Positions 46,047 through 55,156 of a stretch of 64,000 nucleotides of DNA are shown one piece after another. Position 1 is the stretch's first letter; each line of letters starts with the position of its first letter. The position numbers were made by a program, and so were the translations under genes. The notes under the pieces were generated by a model, which was not told the origin of the DNA, ran no database searches, and was given only the letters and a program-made list of their open reading frames with translations. Where the stretch lies: assembly GCF_001675045.1 (NCBI RefSeq), contig NZ_LYPA01000068.1:19582-83581 (forward strand), in the 5' to 3' direction. Source of the stretch: Paenibacillus oryzae (GTDB lineage Bacteria > Bacillota > Bacilli > Paenibacillales > Paenibacillaceae).

Positions 46047-48335
46047 CTATTCAGAAGCCTCTGAAATTAACTGGGACTGGGAGGCTGTTTCATCTTCCTT
46101 TTTCTCCCCGCCTATTGCCTCCTCCAGATTGCCTTTGGTTTTATCATTGCTTTTTAGCGCAAGCACAGCCCCTTCCAGCTCGTTATTCTCTATGATGTAA
46201 GGCGGCGCTCCCGATCCTGCGTATTGGGTTGAGATGCCGACGACTTCTGCATTGGCAATCATTTCATTGCCGGATATAACGGCTTGCTTGACGCTGAAGC
46301 GATCATTCCGCTTCCAGTAATCGCCCAGCTTGATCAACTCAACGCCTTCCTGCGTAATGGCGTTTGCTTCAAAAACATTTTGTTGCAAATCAAGCTTTGC
46401 CGCGGCCTGAACCGAAATAGCCGTTGTGTTGCCTTCAAGCCTGAAAAGCGAATTTTTCACTGTTAAATCCAGCTCGGCGTTATTGCCGAACAGTCCGGTT
46501 CTTGCCGTTTCGCTAGTCTGAAACGTACATCGGTCGAACACATATTTCCCGGCGAGATTAAGCGCTATAGCTCCATCCGCCGAACCCTTCGCTCCTTCAA
46601 AGTAACAATCATTATACGTCGCTTGAGGTAATGCCAGCCCTGATAAGGAATTATATCCGACAACCTTGAGGCGGTTAATAACGCTGCCGGGGTCAAGCCG
46701 TCCCGTTACCGTTCGAAGCGCGGATTCCCCCTCCACATAAATATCCGATATGACAACAGGTTTTCCCCATAGAGCAAGACCTGCCTCCTTGCGCTTGTCT
46801 TTGCTGTAAATGCTTATATTTCTGGCCGTCACTCCAAAAGGCGTTTTGGCGCTGATGGAGAAGGTTCCGTTTGTTACCGTCATTCCATCAATTGCAATGC
46901 GCGGTCCGTCAAACGTGGTTGAAGAATCATTCAGCTTGTTGTTCAGAAAAATAGCGTCGTGAGCCGCAACGATCCGTGTTCCGTCAAAATGATTGTTTAT
47001 GACCAGTGCACCGGTAAAAGGCTGGGAAATCGCTAGGCCAATTGCACCCTTGGAGCCAAGGTGATTGCCCTCCACCACCGCTTCCTTCCCGTCGTACAAT
47101 ATGACATCGTAAGAGGCATTATTATAAAATTCATTGTCCTTGATATGAAGGCGGCTGTTCCGATTGCCATTTTCCCCATACCCGCCCTCCGCGTCAATGC
47201 CGGATTGCGGCGCAATGCCCTTGATGTTATGAAGCTTGTTGTTTACGATCAATACCCGGTCCGCGCCGCCCACCGTTATGCCTTGACGTCTGTTATAGGC
47301 AAACTCGGAATCCCGGATAACAATGTTTTCCGTTACCTTCCGGTTCCAGAACTCGATGTAAGCATCCTTGGCGGAGGCTTGGCGGAAGACGACATGAGCA
47401 TAAGCCGCCCCTTCAGGCAAGCTCACAAGCTCCCTCACCTTCACGCTTGCCATGACCTTGACGAGCTTGCTTTTGGCATCAAAAAAGAAAAGATCAAACT
47501 CCTTGCCCAAATGAATGGGATTGGTTAGCTCGAATTGCTTTTCCGTCTTAAAAATGGGATGGTCAAACCGGAGCGGCTTGACGGTTCGAATCCGGGTTTT
47601 ATCGGCTGCGGGTTTACCCTTGTAATCAAAGCCGCCGGACACAAAATCATTTTGATACAAATCCCTGACCAGCGTTTCATGAGCCCCGATAATTAAACCG
47701 TCGCCCGTAAAATGGGTGCCCTTTACCCCTTCAATGGTAATGTTGTTGGCCCCTAAAACGGTAATGCCGTACCCCCGCTCATGCGTGCCCGGCGTATGGG
47801 GATTGTCTTTTTTGCTATAGTCATGGCTGTCCTTATCGCCAAGATACGTGCCGCCGCGCAGCGTTACATTGTTTGCGCCATAGCCGATAAACATCAGCTC
47901 GTAATGCTCCTTGCCGTTTTCCTGCTTCTTCAGAATGGTGTCATCCGATAGCTGGAACAGCATATTGCCGACCATATTAATCCGGCTGTTTTTGTCGATC
48001 AGATATGTGCCGGGCGGCAGCGTGACGGCTGTAATTTTGCTTTTGGCCGCCCATTGCAGCGCCTTATTGATGCCTTGAGTCGTTTGAACCGGCTTTGTGC
48101 CGTTGCTTGAAATGCCCCATCGCTTCAAATCGATCATATGCGGCTTTTCTTGATAGCTGAATAAGTCAGCGCCTTCCGGCGTTGTTTCATATCCTCCCGA
48201 CAAAAAATCTCCGGCCAGCGGATTGCCCTTCGGCAAATCGGGTATCGCCGGCGCAGCAGCTCCTGTCCCATAGCCGGCGGTGGCCAGCAATCCCAGCTGC
48301 AGCCCGATAAGCAGGCAGCCAATCAGCTTTTTCAT
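46047..48335 (-). CDS. secreted right-handed beta-helix protein (762 aa)
   Basis: Signal peptide (KKLIGCLLIGLQLGLLATAG), then a pectate-lyase-type N-cap (IDLKRWGISSNGTKPVQTTQ), TAVTLPPGTYLIDKNS, and many parallel-beta-helix rungs (NNITIEGVKGTHFTGDGLII; ENIVIRDSEFAYNRRQGITV; LVINNHFDGTRIVAAHDAI). It is probably a carbohydrate-active or surface-binding protein. No catalytic aspartates of GH28 or lyase type stand out. The gene starts 65 bases from a perfect 11-bp inverted repeat that may be its operator. Confidence 0.78.
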   Translation of the reverse strand: MKKLIGCLLIGLQLGLLATAGYGTGAAAPAIPDLPKGNPLAGDFLSGGYETTPEGADLFSYQEKPHMIDLKRWGISSNGTKPVQTTQGINKALQWAAKSKITAVTLPPGTYLIDKNSRINMVGNMLFQLSDDTILKKQENGKEHYELMFIGYGANNVTLRGGTYLGDKDSHDYSKKDNPHTPGTHERGYGITVLGANNITIEGVKGTHFTGDGLIIGAHETLVRDLYQNDFVSGGFDYKGKPAADKTRIRTVKPLRFDHPIFKTEKQFELTNPIHLGKEFDLFFFDAKSKLVKVMASVKVRELVSLPEGAAYAHVVFRQASAKDAYIEFWNRKVTENIVIRDSEFAYNRRQGITVGGADRVLIVNNKLHNIKGIAPQSGIDAEGGYGENGNRNSRLHIKDNEFYNNASYDVILYDGKEAVVEGNHLGSKGAIGLAISQPFTGALVINNHFDGTRIVAAHDAIFLNNKLNDSSTTFDGPRIAIDGMTVTNGTFSISAKTPFGVTARNISIYSKDKRKEAGLALWGKPVVISDIYVEGESALRTVTGRLDPGSVINRLKVVGYNSLSGLALPQATYNDCYFEGAKGSADGAIALNLAGKYVFDRCTFQTSETARTGLFGNNAELDLTVKNSLFRLEGNTTAISVQAAAKLDLQQNVFEANAITQEGVELIKLGDYWKRNDRFSVKQAVISGNEMIANAEVVGISTQYAGSGAPPYIIENNELEGAVLALKSNDKTKGNLEEAIGGEKKEDETASQSQLISEASE

Positions 48336-48399
48336 CCTTTATCCTCCAGTAGCGAAGTGAGTGAATCTGGAAGCAGATTCCACATTCACTATATCATAA

Positions 48400-48425
48400 A
48401 TATTGTTCTTTAAAAAGAACAATAT
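48400..48425 (-). promoter_or_regulatory. perfect 11-bp inverted repeat upstream of the beta-helix gene
   Basis: ATATTGTTCTT, then TAAA, then AAGAACAATAT. On the minus strand a TATAGT-like -10 stands about 9 bases downstream. It is well placed as an operator for the gene at 46047-48335. Confidence 0.5.
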
Positions 48426-48427
48426 CG

Positions 48428-48470
48428 CAAAAAAAACCAACCGCAACCTGCCGATTGGTTCATAACTGCA
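48428..48470 (-). terminator. intrinsic terminator after the DUF445 operon
   Basis: On the minus strand AACCAATCGG...CGGTTGGTT is followed by eight T residues, 92 bases after the stop of the second DUF445 gene. Confidence 0.75.
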
Positions 48471-48561
48471 TATTTTATCCATTTTTTTACGAGAGGCAGC
48501 AATCATGTTTTTCAGCCGCTACATCAAGCCGGGCATACATCTGCCGTATATTTAGCAGCCC

Positions 48562-49899
48562 CTACAGCAAATCAAGCAGCGGCTGATAAACGCCATGCAG
48601 GAACAGGAAAAGCAACGCCCCTACAGCCGATCCGATCAGCGCTCCATTCAGGCGGATGCGCTGGAGATCGGTATCCACCTTCTCTTCTATAAAATGAACC
48701 AGCCGCTCCTCCGTAAAATCATCCAGCGTTCTGCGCACAATAACGCCAATTACGGCATGTTCGCTTTCAATGGTTTGCGCTAGAAATTGTCCGGCGTATC
48801 CCTCCAGCTGCTCCTGAATGTCTTTGTCTGCCTTAAAGGTTTCCCAATAAGAGGAAAACAATCCCGTCATCCATTGCTGAATATCCTCCGGCTGCAGCGT
48901 CCGGTTGTCGGCTACGATATATTTCATGTCAGAGCCTGGCGCTAGCATACCCGCAACCGCCTCAAGCAAACCCTGGATGGCCGGCTGAAAGCTTAGATGG
49001 AGAAGCACGTCGCGCTTCCATTCATCAATGGTTTTGGCGGCGTCATCGCTATTTTCCAAGTGATCGGCCAGCTCGTGCAGACGCTCCACCAGCATAATCC
49101 TAAGCTCATGCTGAGGATTTTTGAGGCTTTCCATAAAGCTCTGCAAATCGCGGTGAAGCGTTTCAGCAGCCTCCTCCAGATTGATGGCATCCGCCGCCTC
49201 TGCAAAATCAACCAGCTTTTGCTTAAGCCAGCGGGTAAAGGAGCCGCCTTCGCTTACGAATTTATTTTTCTCCGCTGCAAGCATGTCTGCGATGGCTTGA
49301 CGGATTTCGTCTCCCGCCGTTTTTTCGGCAGCGTAGTCCACGATGTGGCCAAGCCATTTCTGAACGTCGCTATGGTTCAGCACCCATTTGAGAGCAGCTC
49401 CGCTATACGGAGCCAAATTGACACCGGCCAGCGCTTTACGGGCATGACCGTCAAGCTGCTCCGACCATTCCTTGGCGTCCATTCTGCGCAAAAAGGAAAG
49501 CGCCAGCATCCAAACCTGAGCGGCCACAGCCTGGAGCCCTTTTTTATGGTCAACCCAATGAATCAGCGTTTCCACCAGCCTGAACCGCGATAGCCGTTCC
49601 CGAAGAAGCTCCTTGCTCAAAAGCTGCTCCTCCACCATCTGGACAACGCCGTCCACCAGCTTATCCCGGTTACGGGGAATGATTCCAGTATGTGGAATCC
49701 ATTTCATGCCCATAGGGCTTCGAAACAGCGCCGTTACGGCAAACAAATCCGCTAGCGCGCCGACCAGTCCCGCTTCCGCTGTATATAGCAGCATTTTGGC
49801 CCACCATTGACCAGGGTACACATAAAGACAAGCTGCCGCTCCTGTAAAAAGCAGAGCAAGGAGCAGCAGGCTGGCGTTCGCTTTTTGTTTCATCGTCAT
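48562..49899 (-). CDS. DUF445 membrane protein, second of a pair (445 aa)
   Basis: Two N-terminal helices (LLLLALLFTGAAACLYVY; AEAGLVGALADLFAVTALF) and one C-terminal helix (GALIGSAVGALLFLFLHGVY) bracket a long helical cytoplasmic or spore-facing domain. The family signatures LADLFAVTALFRSPMG and IPHTGIIPRNRDKLVDGVVQ are clear. DUF445 proteins (YheB in Bacillus) have no known activity. The start overlaps the paralogue's stop by 4 bases (ATGA). Confidence 0.85.
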   Translation of the reverse strand: MTMKQKANASLLLLALLFTGAAACLYVYPGQWWAKMLLYTAEAGLVGALADLFAVTALFRSPMGMKWIPHTGIIPRNRDKLVDGVVQMVEEQLLSKELLRERLSRFRLVETLIHWVDHKKGLQAVAAQVWMLALSFLRRMDAKEWSEQLDGHARKALAGVNLAPYSGAALKWVLNHSDVQKWLGHIVDYAAEKTAGDEIRQAIADMLAAEKNKFVSEGGSFTRWLKQKLVDFAEAADAINLEEAAETLHRDLQSFMESLKNPQHELRIMLVERLHELADHLENSDDAAKTIDEWKRDVLLHLSFQPAIQGLLEAVAGMLAPGSDMKYIVADNRTLQPEDIQQWMTGLFSSYWETFKADKDIQEQLEGYAGQFLAQTIESEHAVIGVIVRRTLDDFTEERLVHFIEEKVDTDLQRIRLNGALIGSAVGALLFLFLHGVYQPLLDLL

Positions 49900-51179
49900 G
49901 CCCGCGCCCCTCCGATCCAGAACGTCAGCAAATATAGCCCCATGCCTACAAAGGCTCCTACAACCATGCCGTTCAGACGAATATATTGCAGGTCCTTGCC
50001 AGCCTTGTCTTTCACGAAGTCTGAAAGCTCCTCTTCGCTAAACGCGTTCAGCTTTTCACGGACCAACTTTCCAATGACGGTATGATGCCGCTCAAGCCAG
50101 GCAAGCAATACATGCTTGATTTCACTGTCCACAGTTTTCCGCAGCTCCGCGCTTTCCGACAATTTGGCGACGCCCCGGCTGATTTGCTCGGCAATCCAGC
50201 CCTGGGAAGCATCCCCATTAGCCGCCAGCAGCTTTTCCCGCGCTTTCTCCAGCCTGCTGGCAATAAATTGATCCAGTCTCAGGCTGTCTCCCGCGCCCTG
50301 CAGCAGCTTGCTTTTGATCCGTTCGACCTCCTGGCGCAACTCCACTTCATTTCGCAAACGTTCCACAAAACCGGCAAGCTGCTCCTTCAGCGCCAGGCTC
50401 GCGGGATGATCGGGGGAGGCCATGCCTTCCAGAAAAGCAACCAGCCAATTTTGCACCTTGACGCTTATGGCGTAGGCATTAAGGCCGGCCGTAAAATCAA
50501 CCAGACGGCGACGCAATTTATCGCCCTCATAAGACTTGACGGCTGCTTCGGCAAACTGCTGGATCAGGAGGCGGACCTTTTCGCTCCCTGCCAGGCCGGC
50601 AAGCTGCGCCGCAGCGAAGGAAACGGCTTTTTCATCGTAGCCGTTTTTGATGCTCCACTCCCCGATATCCGCCAGCAGGTCCGATGCTTGAAGAGCATCG
50701 GCATGATCCAGCAGAAAACGCCGCATCCCTGTGGCCAGCTCCCCGGGGTCCGCTTTGCCCAGCAGCTCTGCGGCCAGCTTGGTTGCAATAGCTTTTACAT
50801 CCTCGGCTCCTCCGTGGCGGGTCAAATAACGCGCTATCGTATCGCCCAGATTATAGTCCTTCAGCGTCATTTTGATATGGTCAACCGTCAGCAGCTCTTT
50901 TTCCACCATATCCGCAAGCTCGCCGATCAGCTTCTCCCGTCTGCGCGCAATGATTCTAGTACCCATCCAGCTTGGCCATTTGATCCGCAGCGGATTGCCG
51001 AACAACGCGCTGATCGCAAAGGAATCCGCCAGCCCGCCTATTGTGGCCGCGCTAAAGCCTGCAAACAAAAGCCCGCCGGCAAAATGCTGCTGAAACGGAA
51101 AAGCGGCCAAAATGCCAGCTCCCGACAAAACCAATATGCCGTTTGCCGTTGTTCGAATATCCCTTTTCCCCATCGCCAT
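49896..51179 (-). CDS. DUF445 membrane protein, first of a pair (427 aa)
   Basis: Same architecture as its downstream neighbour: ADSFAISALFGNPLRIKWPS and TRIIARRREKLIGELADMV near the N-terminus, and IRLNGMVVGAFVGMGLYLL at the C-terminus. The two share order and motifs but are well diverged, an old tandem duplication. They may form a hetero-oligomer. The gene is preceded by a 109-base divergent gap to the cupin gene. Confidence 0.85.
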   Translation of the reverse strand: MAMGKRDIRTTANGILVLSGAGILAAFPFQQHFAGGLLFAGFSAATIGGLADSFAISALFGNPLRIKWPSWMGTRIIARRREKLIGELADMVEKELLTVDHIKMTLKDYNLGDTIARYLTRHGGAEDVKAIATKLAAELLGKADPGELATGMRRFLLDHADALQASDLLADIGEWSIKNGYDEKAVSFAAAQLAGLAGSEKVRLLIQQFAEAAVKSYEGDKLRRRLVDFTAGLNAYAISVKVQNWLVAFLEGMASPDHPASLALKEQLAGFVERLRNEVELRQEVERIKSKLLQGAGDSLRLDQFIASRLEKAREKLLAANGDASQGWIAEQISRGVAKLSESAELRKTVDSEIKHVLLAWLERHHTVIGKLVREKLNAFSEEELSDFVKDKAGKDLQYIRLNGMVVGAFVGMGLYLLTFWIGGARA

Positions 51180-51287
51180 CTGCTCCTATCTCTGTTGTCG
51201 AGCTTTCGTTATATAAAATTGTATAATGGCTGGCGAAATTAAGCAAAGGCGCTATAATGAAATAACAAAAAAGGAGGCGCTGCAGGT

Positions 51288-51626
51288 ATGAAAGTGAGCA
51301 AGGAAAACGCGGAGCATTATGTATGGGGAGCTAATTGCGACGGATGGCGGCTGGTGCAGCAGCCGGGCTTAAGCGTCATTCATGAAAAAATGCCGGGGAA
51401 TACAAGCGAGGTTCGTCATTATCACGAGCAGTCGCGCCAGTTCTTCTTTATTTTATCCGGTACGGCTACGATGGAGGTAAACGGCGAAGCCATCCTGTTG
51501 AACGCGCACGAGGGCATTGAAATCGCGCCGACTGTACCGCATCAAATGTTTAACCATTCGGCGGAGGACACCGAGTTTCTGGTTATCTCCGAGCCGGCTA
51601 GCCGGGGCGACCGGGTTATTTTGTAG
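51288..51626 (+). CDS. cupin-domain protein (112 aa)
   Basis: A single conserved beta-barrel: motif 1 HYHEQSRQFFFILSGTATME (metal ligands H, H, E-like Q and later H) and motif 2 GIEIAPTVPHQMFNHSAED. It is likely a metal-binding sensor or small isomerase. AAAGGAGG precedes the ATG. The gene has no partner and ends before a repeat-rich region. Confidence 0.82.
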   Translation: MKVSKENAEHYVWGANCDGWRLVQQPGLSVIHEKMPGNTSEVRHYHEQSRQFFFILSGTATMEVNGEAILLNAHEGIEIAPTVPHQMFNHSAEDTEFLVISEPASRGDRVIL

Positions 51627-51639
51627 CAAACGGCCAGTT

Positions 51640-51782
51640 GTACGGTCTAAGGTAGTGCCTGAGGTGCTGTCAGTGGTACTTTCTTAGGTACGGTCTGAGG
51701 TAGTGCCTGTGGTGCTGTTTGTGGACTGGTTGTGGTACGGTCTGTGGTGCTTTCTAAGGTACGGTCTGAGGTATAGTAAGCC
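51640..51782. repeat. degenerate 24-bp tandem repeat, about six units
   Basis: Units start GTACGGTCTRAGG or GTGCTGT at 51640, 51664, 51688, 51712, 51735 and 51759. It is imperfect and has no coding sense. It lies in the convergent gap after the cupin gene. Confidence 0.7.
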
Positions 51783-51802
51783 GAACTTTGATAGAGAATT
51801 TT

Positions 51803-51978
51803 TTGTACGATTTATCGTACAAACTCTAGATTCACATCTACTATTCTGGTCTGTTTGTACGACCAATCATACAAAAAACGAGTATAATGCCAACTTTCCA
51901 TTTGTTTTATACGATATTTCGTACAACTCGTAAAAATTGACGTTAATGCAAGACTGCTTTGTATGAAAGATCGTACAA
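51803..51978. repeat. four 20-bp palindromes at exact 52-bp spacing
   Basis: TTGTACGA-N4-TCGTACAA and close variants at 51803-51822, 51855-51874, 51907-51926 and 51959-51978. The centres are 52 bp apart each time, and the 32-bp spacers are mostly different. A CTCG or CGAG-like tail follows several units. It lies between convergent genes (cupin and the EamA exporter), so it is not a promoter array. Confidence 0.85.
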
Positions 51979-52021
51979 ACTCGCCTTGATTTGACTGGGG
52001 AGCGGGAAACCCCGTCTTTTC

Positions 52022-52999
52022 TCAGGCTCCAAAGAGCCGCATCAAAATAATGCCCAGGAACGCCAGCGAAATACCTGCGATTTCAACGGGCTTGAATTTT
52101 TCTTTGATGACAAATCGGGTGTACAAAAGAACGATAAGCACATTAAGCGCCGTTACGGCGGATACAAGCCCCGCTTTGCCGATAGCAAAGGCGGAAACGA
52201 TTAACATCATGCCGACTGCGTTTGTGATGCCAATGCCAAGCCCCGTAACAAACGTGCGCCTGCCGCTCCAGCCCGTAGTGACTGCAGGGTTCCCGCCATC
52301 GGCGGGGGTCTGGTTGTGATTGCCGTCCGCTGTGGGGGCTCCGGCTGTAACGGCTCCAGCCGAGGCTGTTTCCTCGCGCGCCTGCTTATGAAGCAGCAGT
52401 ACGTCCATCTCGATCCTTCTATCGCGCAGCCACCAGACGCCAAAGCACAAAGCTCCGGTAACAAACATGCAAAACATGGTGGCGAATAGATCCGCCTCCT
52501 CCAGCGTCGACCATTTGCCTGACAAATCGTTCCCCGCAAAAAGCAGCATGGCCAGCAGCCCCCACTGCGCCCCCTGCAAATTTTTGAGCGAAAGCTCGTT
52601 GGACAGACGAACCAGCAGTGCGCCGCCCACTATGATCATAAACGCCACAATCTGTAATAAATGAAGCCTCTCATCCCACAAGCCATACGCTACCAGCACA
52701 ACCACAACAGACGGCAGCGCAGTCAAAACAGCAACAATCGACGCTTTGCCCACCGCAAAGCCTTTAAACATGCTGGCGTTGGCGCCAAACGAAAAAATCC
52801 CCATCTGAATTCCGATTAAAGCCGCCCATGTCCAATTGGACGAAAAAACAATCGCACATATGCCATGAATAATAGCTCCCGTACAAAACGTGCCGCATAA
52901 CAACAAATTGCGATTAATCGGTTTTTTGCTGGTCCAGTGATACAGGATGCCACGCAAGCCAAAGCTGAACGCCGCAAGCACCGATAAAGTCAGCCACAT
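52022..52999 (-). CDS. EamA/DMT-family transporter (325 aa)
   Basis: Ten predicted membrane helices in two EamA repeats (LTLSVLAAFSFGLRGILYHW; GLIALVNAV-like AVGMMLIVSAFAIGKAGLVSAVTALNVLIVLLYTRFVIKEKF). A long hydrophilic alanine/threonine-rich loop (about residues 195-235) separates the halves. The substrate is unknown. The gene follows a structured leader. Confidence 0.82.
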   Translation of the reverse strand: MWLTLSVLAAFSFGLRGILYHWTSKKPINRNLLLCGTFCTGAIIHGICAIVFSSNWTWAALIGIQMGIFSFGANASMFKGFAVGKASIVAVLTALPSVVVVLVAYGLWDERLHLLQIVAFMIIVGGALLVRLSNELSLKNLQGAQWGLLAMLLFAGNDLSGKWSTLEEADLFATMFCMFVTGALCFGVWWLRDRRIEMDVLLLHKQAREETASAGAVTAGAPTADGNHNQTPADGGNPAVTTGWSGRRTFVTGLGIGITNAVGMMLIVSAFAIGKAGLVSAVTALNVLIVLLYTRFVIKEKFKPVEIAGISLAFLGIILMRLFGA

Positions 53000-53052
53000 G
53001 CTCCTACCCCTTTTTCAACGTTATTCACGTTGTTTTGTCTTTATTAAAAGAA

Positions 53053-53114
53053 ACAGGACATTCTGCGCCTCTCTGATCCGGCAAAAGCCGCATTGCTAGG
53101 AGGGCATGTCCTGT
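53053..53114 (-). promoter_or_regulatory. structured 5' leader of the EamA gene
   Basis: On the minus strand ACAGGACAT pairs with ATGTCCTGT and is followed by TTTCTTTT. Inside are a CCTC/GAGG pairing and a CGGC-TTTT-GCCG hairpin. The fold resembles a riboswitch or attenuator, but I recognise no known class. Confidence 0.45.
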
Positions 53115-53191
53115 GTCAAATGGTAGCATAGAACCATGCGGGATGCCAGATACAAAATAGGAATGTCCCAAACATGAGGAAGCTGCGGCCA

Positions 53192-53263
53192 TAAAAAGGA
53201 CCCTCGCCTGCCGGAATTTCAGCTCCCTCTATGATGGGAGAAACTCCAGGCGGGCAAAGGGCC
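53192..53263 (-). terminator. long intrinsic terminator after the Gly-rich gene
   Basis: On the minus strand GGCCCTTTGCCCGCCTGGAG pairs imperfectly with CTTCCGGCAGGCGAGGGTCC-like sequence and ends in TTTTTA. It starts about 36 bases after the stop. Confidence 0.7.
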
Positions 53264-53298
53264 CTTGCTCGCTTCCTTGCTTGCTAAAAAACGTTTAT

Positions 53299-54273
53299 TT
53301 ATTGGCCTTTGCTTTTATTGGCTCCGTTTGGCGGAATCGTGTTCCCTTTGCTGGGATTGCTCCACTTGCCGCTGTCCCCGGCGCCGCTTCCGGGCGCCGG
53401 CTTCACGGGAGCCGGATTTACCGGAGCCGGTTTCTGTGGCGCTGGTTGCACCGGAGCCGGTTTAGGGGCCGGTTGTGCTGGGGCCGGATTTACCGGAGCC
53501 GGCTTTTGTGGCGAAGGCTGCGCTGGGGCTGGCTTCACCGGAGCCGGACTTGTTTCCGATGGACTTATCGGCTTGCCAGGCTTGGCCTGTTCAACGCCGC
53601 CCGTGCCGCCTCCTGTTCCGCCGCCCGTGCCGCCTCCTGCTCCGCCACCAGCGCCGCCTCCTGCTCCGCCGCCAGCGCCGCCTCCTGCTCCGCCGCCCGT
53701 GCCGCCTCCTGTTCCGCCGCCAGCGCCGCCTCCTGTTCCGCCGCCAGCGCCGCCTCCTGCTCCGCCGCCAGCGCCGCCTCCTGCTCCACCGCCAGCGCCG
53801 CCTCCTGCTCCACCGCCAGCGCCGCCTCCTGCTCCACCGCCAGCGCCGCTTCCTGCACCTTTGCCGCTGCCGCTAGCGCCCGCTTTTCCTTTGCTTTGGG
53901 AGCTGGTGCTGCTGCCGCCTGCTTTTAATGAGGAGTAGGCATAGCCGATGGACTGCAGCGTTTGGCCGTCAACCGCTCCAGTTACAGCAAGTCCGTGTGT
54001 CTTCTGATAATATTTAACGCCTTTGACCGTTTGCGGTCCATAATATCCATCAATCGGACCGCTATAGCTGCCCAGCGATTTCAGCATGCCCTGAATAACA
54101 TATACATCAGGGCCTTTTGCGTGTTTGCCAATCCCGTGTGACGTATACTGAAGACTAAACGTCAATGCAAGGCCCGCTAGTGTTACACTGCCGTATTTAA
54201 CCGCTTTTTTCGCCAAGGACATCGCTTTTTTGCCTTTGCCCGCAGAATCATGAAAGTCCAACATATCAGACAC
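53299..54273 (-). CDS. peptidoglycan-binding protein with long Gly/Ala and Pro repeats (324 aa)
   Basis: An N-terminal membrane segment (VKYGSVTLAGLALTFSLQYT) is followed by a peptidoglycan-binding helix bundle (VYVIQGMLKSLGSYSGPIDGYYGPQTVKGVKYYQ; about 55-110). Then come some 90 residues of GAGG/GTGG repeats (24-bp DNA units, about 53,600-53,850) and a proline-alanine-lysine tail (PAPVKPAP repeats). It is probably cell-wall-attached. The opposite strand reads open through the repeat, but that is a composition artefact. Confidence 0.8.
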   Translation of the reverse strand: MSDMLDFHDSAGKGKKAMSLAKKAVKYGSVTLAGLALTFSLQYTSHGIGKHAKGPDVYVIQGMLKSLGSYSGPIDGYYGPQTVKGVKYYQKTHGLAVTGAVDGQTLQSIGYAYSSLKAGGSSTSSQSKGKAGASGSGKGAGSGAGGGAGGGAGGGAGGGAGGGAGGGAGGGAGGGAGGGTGGGAGGGTGGGTGGGAGGGAGGGAGGGAGGGAGGGTGGGTGGGTGGVEQAKPGKPISPSETSPAPVKPAPAQPSPQKPAPVNPAPAQPAPKPAPVQPAPQKPAPVNPAPVKPAPGSGAGDSGKWSNPSKGNTIPPNGANKSKGQ

Positions 54274-54469
54274 TATCCTTTCCGTTCCTGAATTTGTTTA
54301 TTTCCAGACTTTAATATCCCCCGTTTTTCCAGAATCATTGCATGAGCAACCAAAAAAAGATTGTCCAAACTGAAAGTTTGCTTAATAATGATCTGAAAAC
54401 GCCCTTTTATCGCTCTTTTCGGCCATGATAAGGGGTAACGGAAAATGCACATGGGAGGGTACTCTTAAA

Positions 54470-55156
54470 ATGAAGGGACTTAACGGAATACGGCTGTTGC
54501 TTGTTGATGACGAGCCTAATATACTGCAGTTTTTGGAGCTTGGACTGATTAATGAAGGTGCGGAGGTCGCTGTGGCCTCTGACGGCGTTGAAGCATTAAA
54601 GGTGGCAGGGAGATTTATGCCCCACGTCGTTGTTCTGGATGTCATGATGCCTCGAATGGATGGATTTGAAGTGTGCAGGAAGCTCAAAATGGACGGCAAT
54701 CAGGTTGCTGTTATTATGCTTACGGCGCGGGATGAAGTCGAAGATCGGGTAAAAGGACTTACACTTGGCGCGGATGATTATTTGGCAAAGCCGTTTAGCT
54801 TTGGAGAGCTGCTTGCACGCATAAACGCCAGGCTTCGCAATCAATTCCCCAACCTGCTTGGCGAGGTTGAATACGGTCCGTTTCGGCTCGACGATGCCCG
54901 CAAGGAGCTTTTTTACCGCGACGAGCTTCTGGAGCTGTCCCCCACAGAGTTTGAGCTGCTTAAATTTATTGTGATGAACAACGGCGTTGTTCTGAGTAAA
55001 GCCTATATATTGCAGAAGGTTTGGGGATATGATTTTGGGGGAGAGCAAAATATTGTTGAGGTCTACATTCGATCGCTTAGAGAAAAGCTGGGCGACAGAG
55101 AGCATCGGCTCATTCGCACTCTTCGCGGCTCCGGCTATCGGATGGACTTTCCATGA
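54470..55156 (+). CDS. OmpR-type response regulator (228 aa)
   Basis: An N-terminal receiver domain (acidic pair DDEP, phospho-site VVLDVMMPRMDG near residue 54, lysine in YLAKPFSFGEL) and a C-terminal winged helix (about 135-225; LSPTEFELLKFIVMNN and VEVYIRSLREKLG). The ATG at 54470 follows GGGAGGG. It overlaps the histidine kinase gene by 4 bases, so they form one two-component system. Confidence 0.9.
   Translation: MKGLNGIRLLLVDDEPNILQFLELGLINEGAEVAVASDGVEALKVAGRFMPHVVVLDVMMPRMDGFEVCRKLKMDGNQVAVIMLTARDEVEDRVKGLTLGADDYLAKPFSFGELLARINARLRNQFPNLLGEVEYGPFRLDDARKELFYRDELLELSPTEFELLKFIVMNNGVVLSKAYILQKVWGYDFGGEQNIVEVYIRSLREKLGDREHRLIRTLRGSGYRMDFP

Noticed and set aside
50082..51242. A 386-codon frame antisense to the DUF445 gene
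   Set aside because: The minus strand carries a family-matched protein with a coupled start; the antisense frame has no domain.
51803..51978. CRISPR array
   Set aside because: The repeats are only 20 bp, fully palindromic and diverged, only four exist, and no cas genes are near.
53281..53938. Long open frames on the + strand opposite the Gly-rich gene
   Set aside because: They are Pro/Ala or Arg/Cys repeats produced by the GC-rich 24-bp unit; no ribosome site or known domain.
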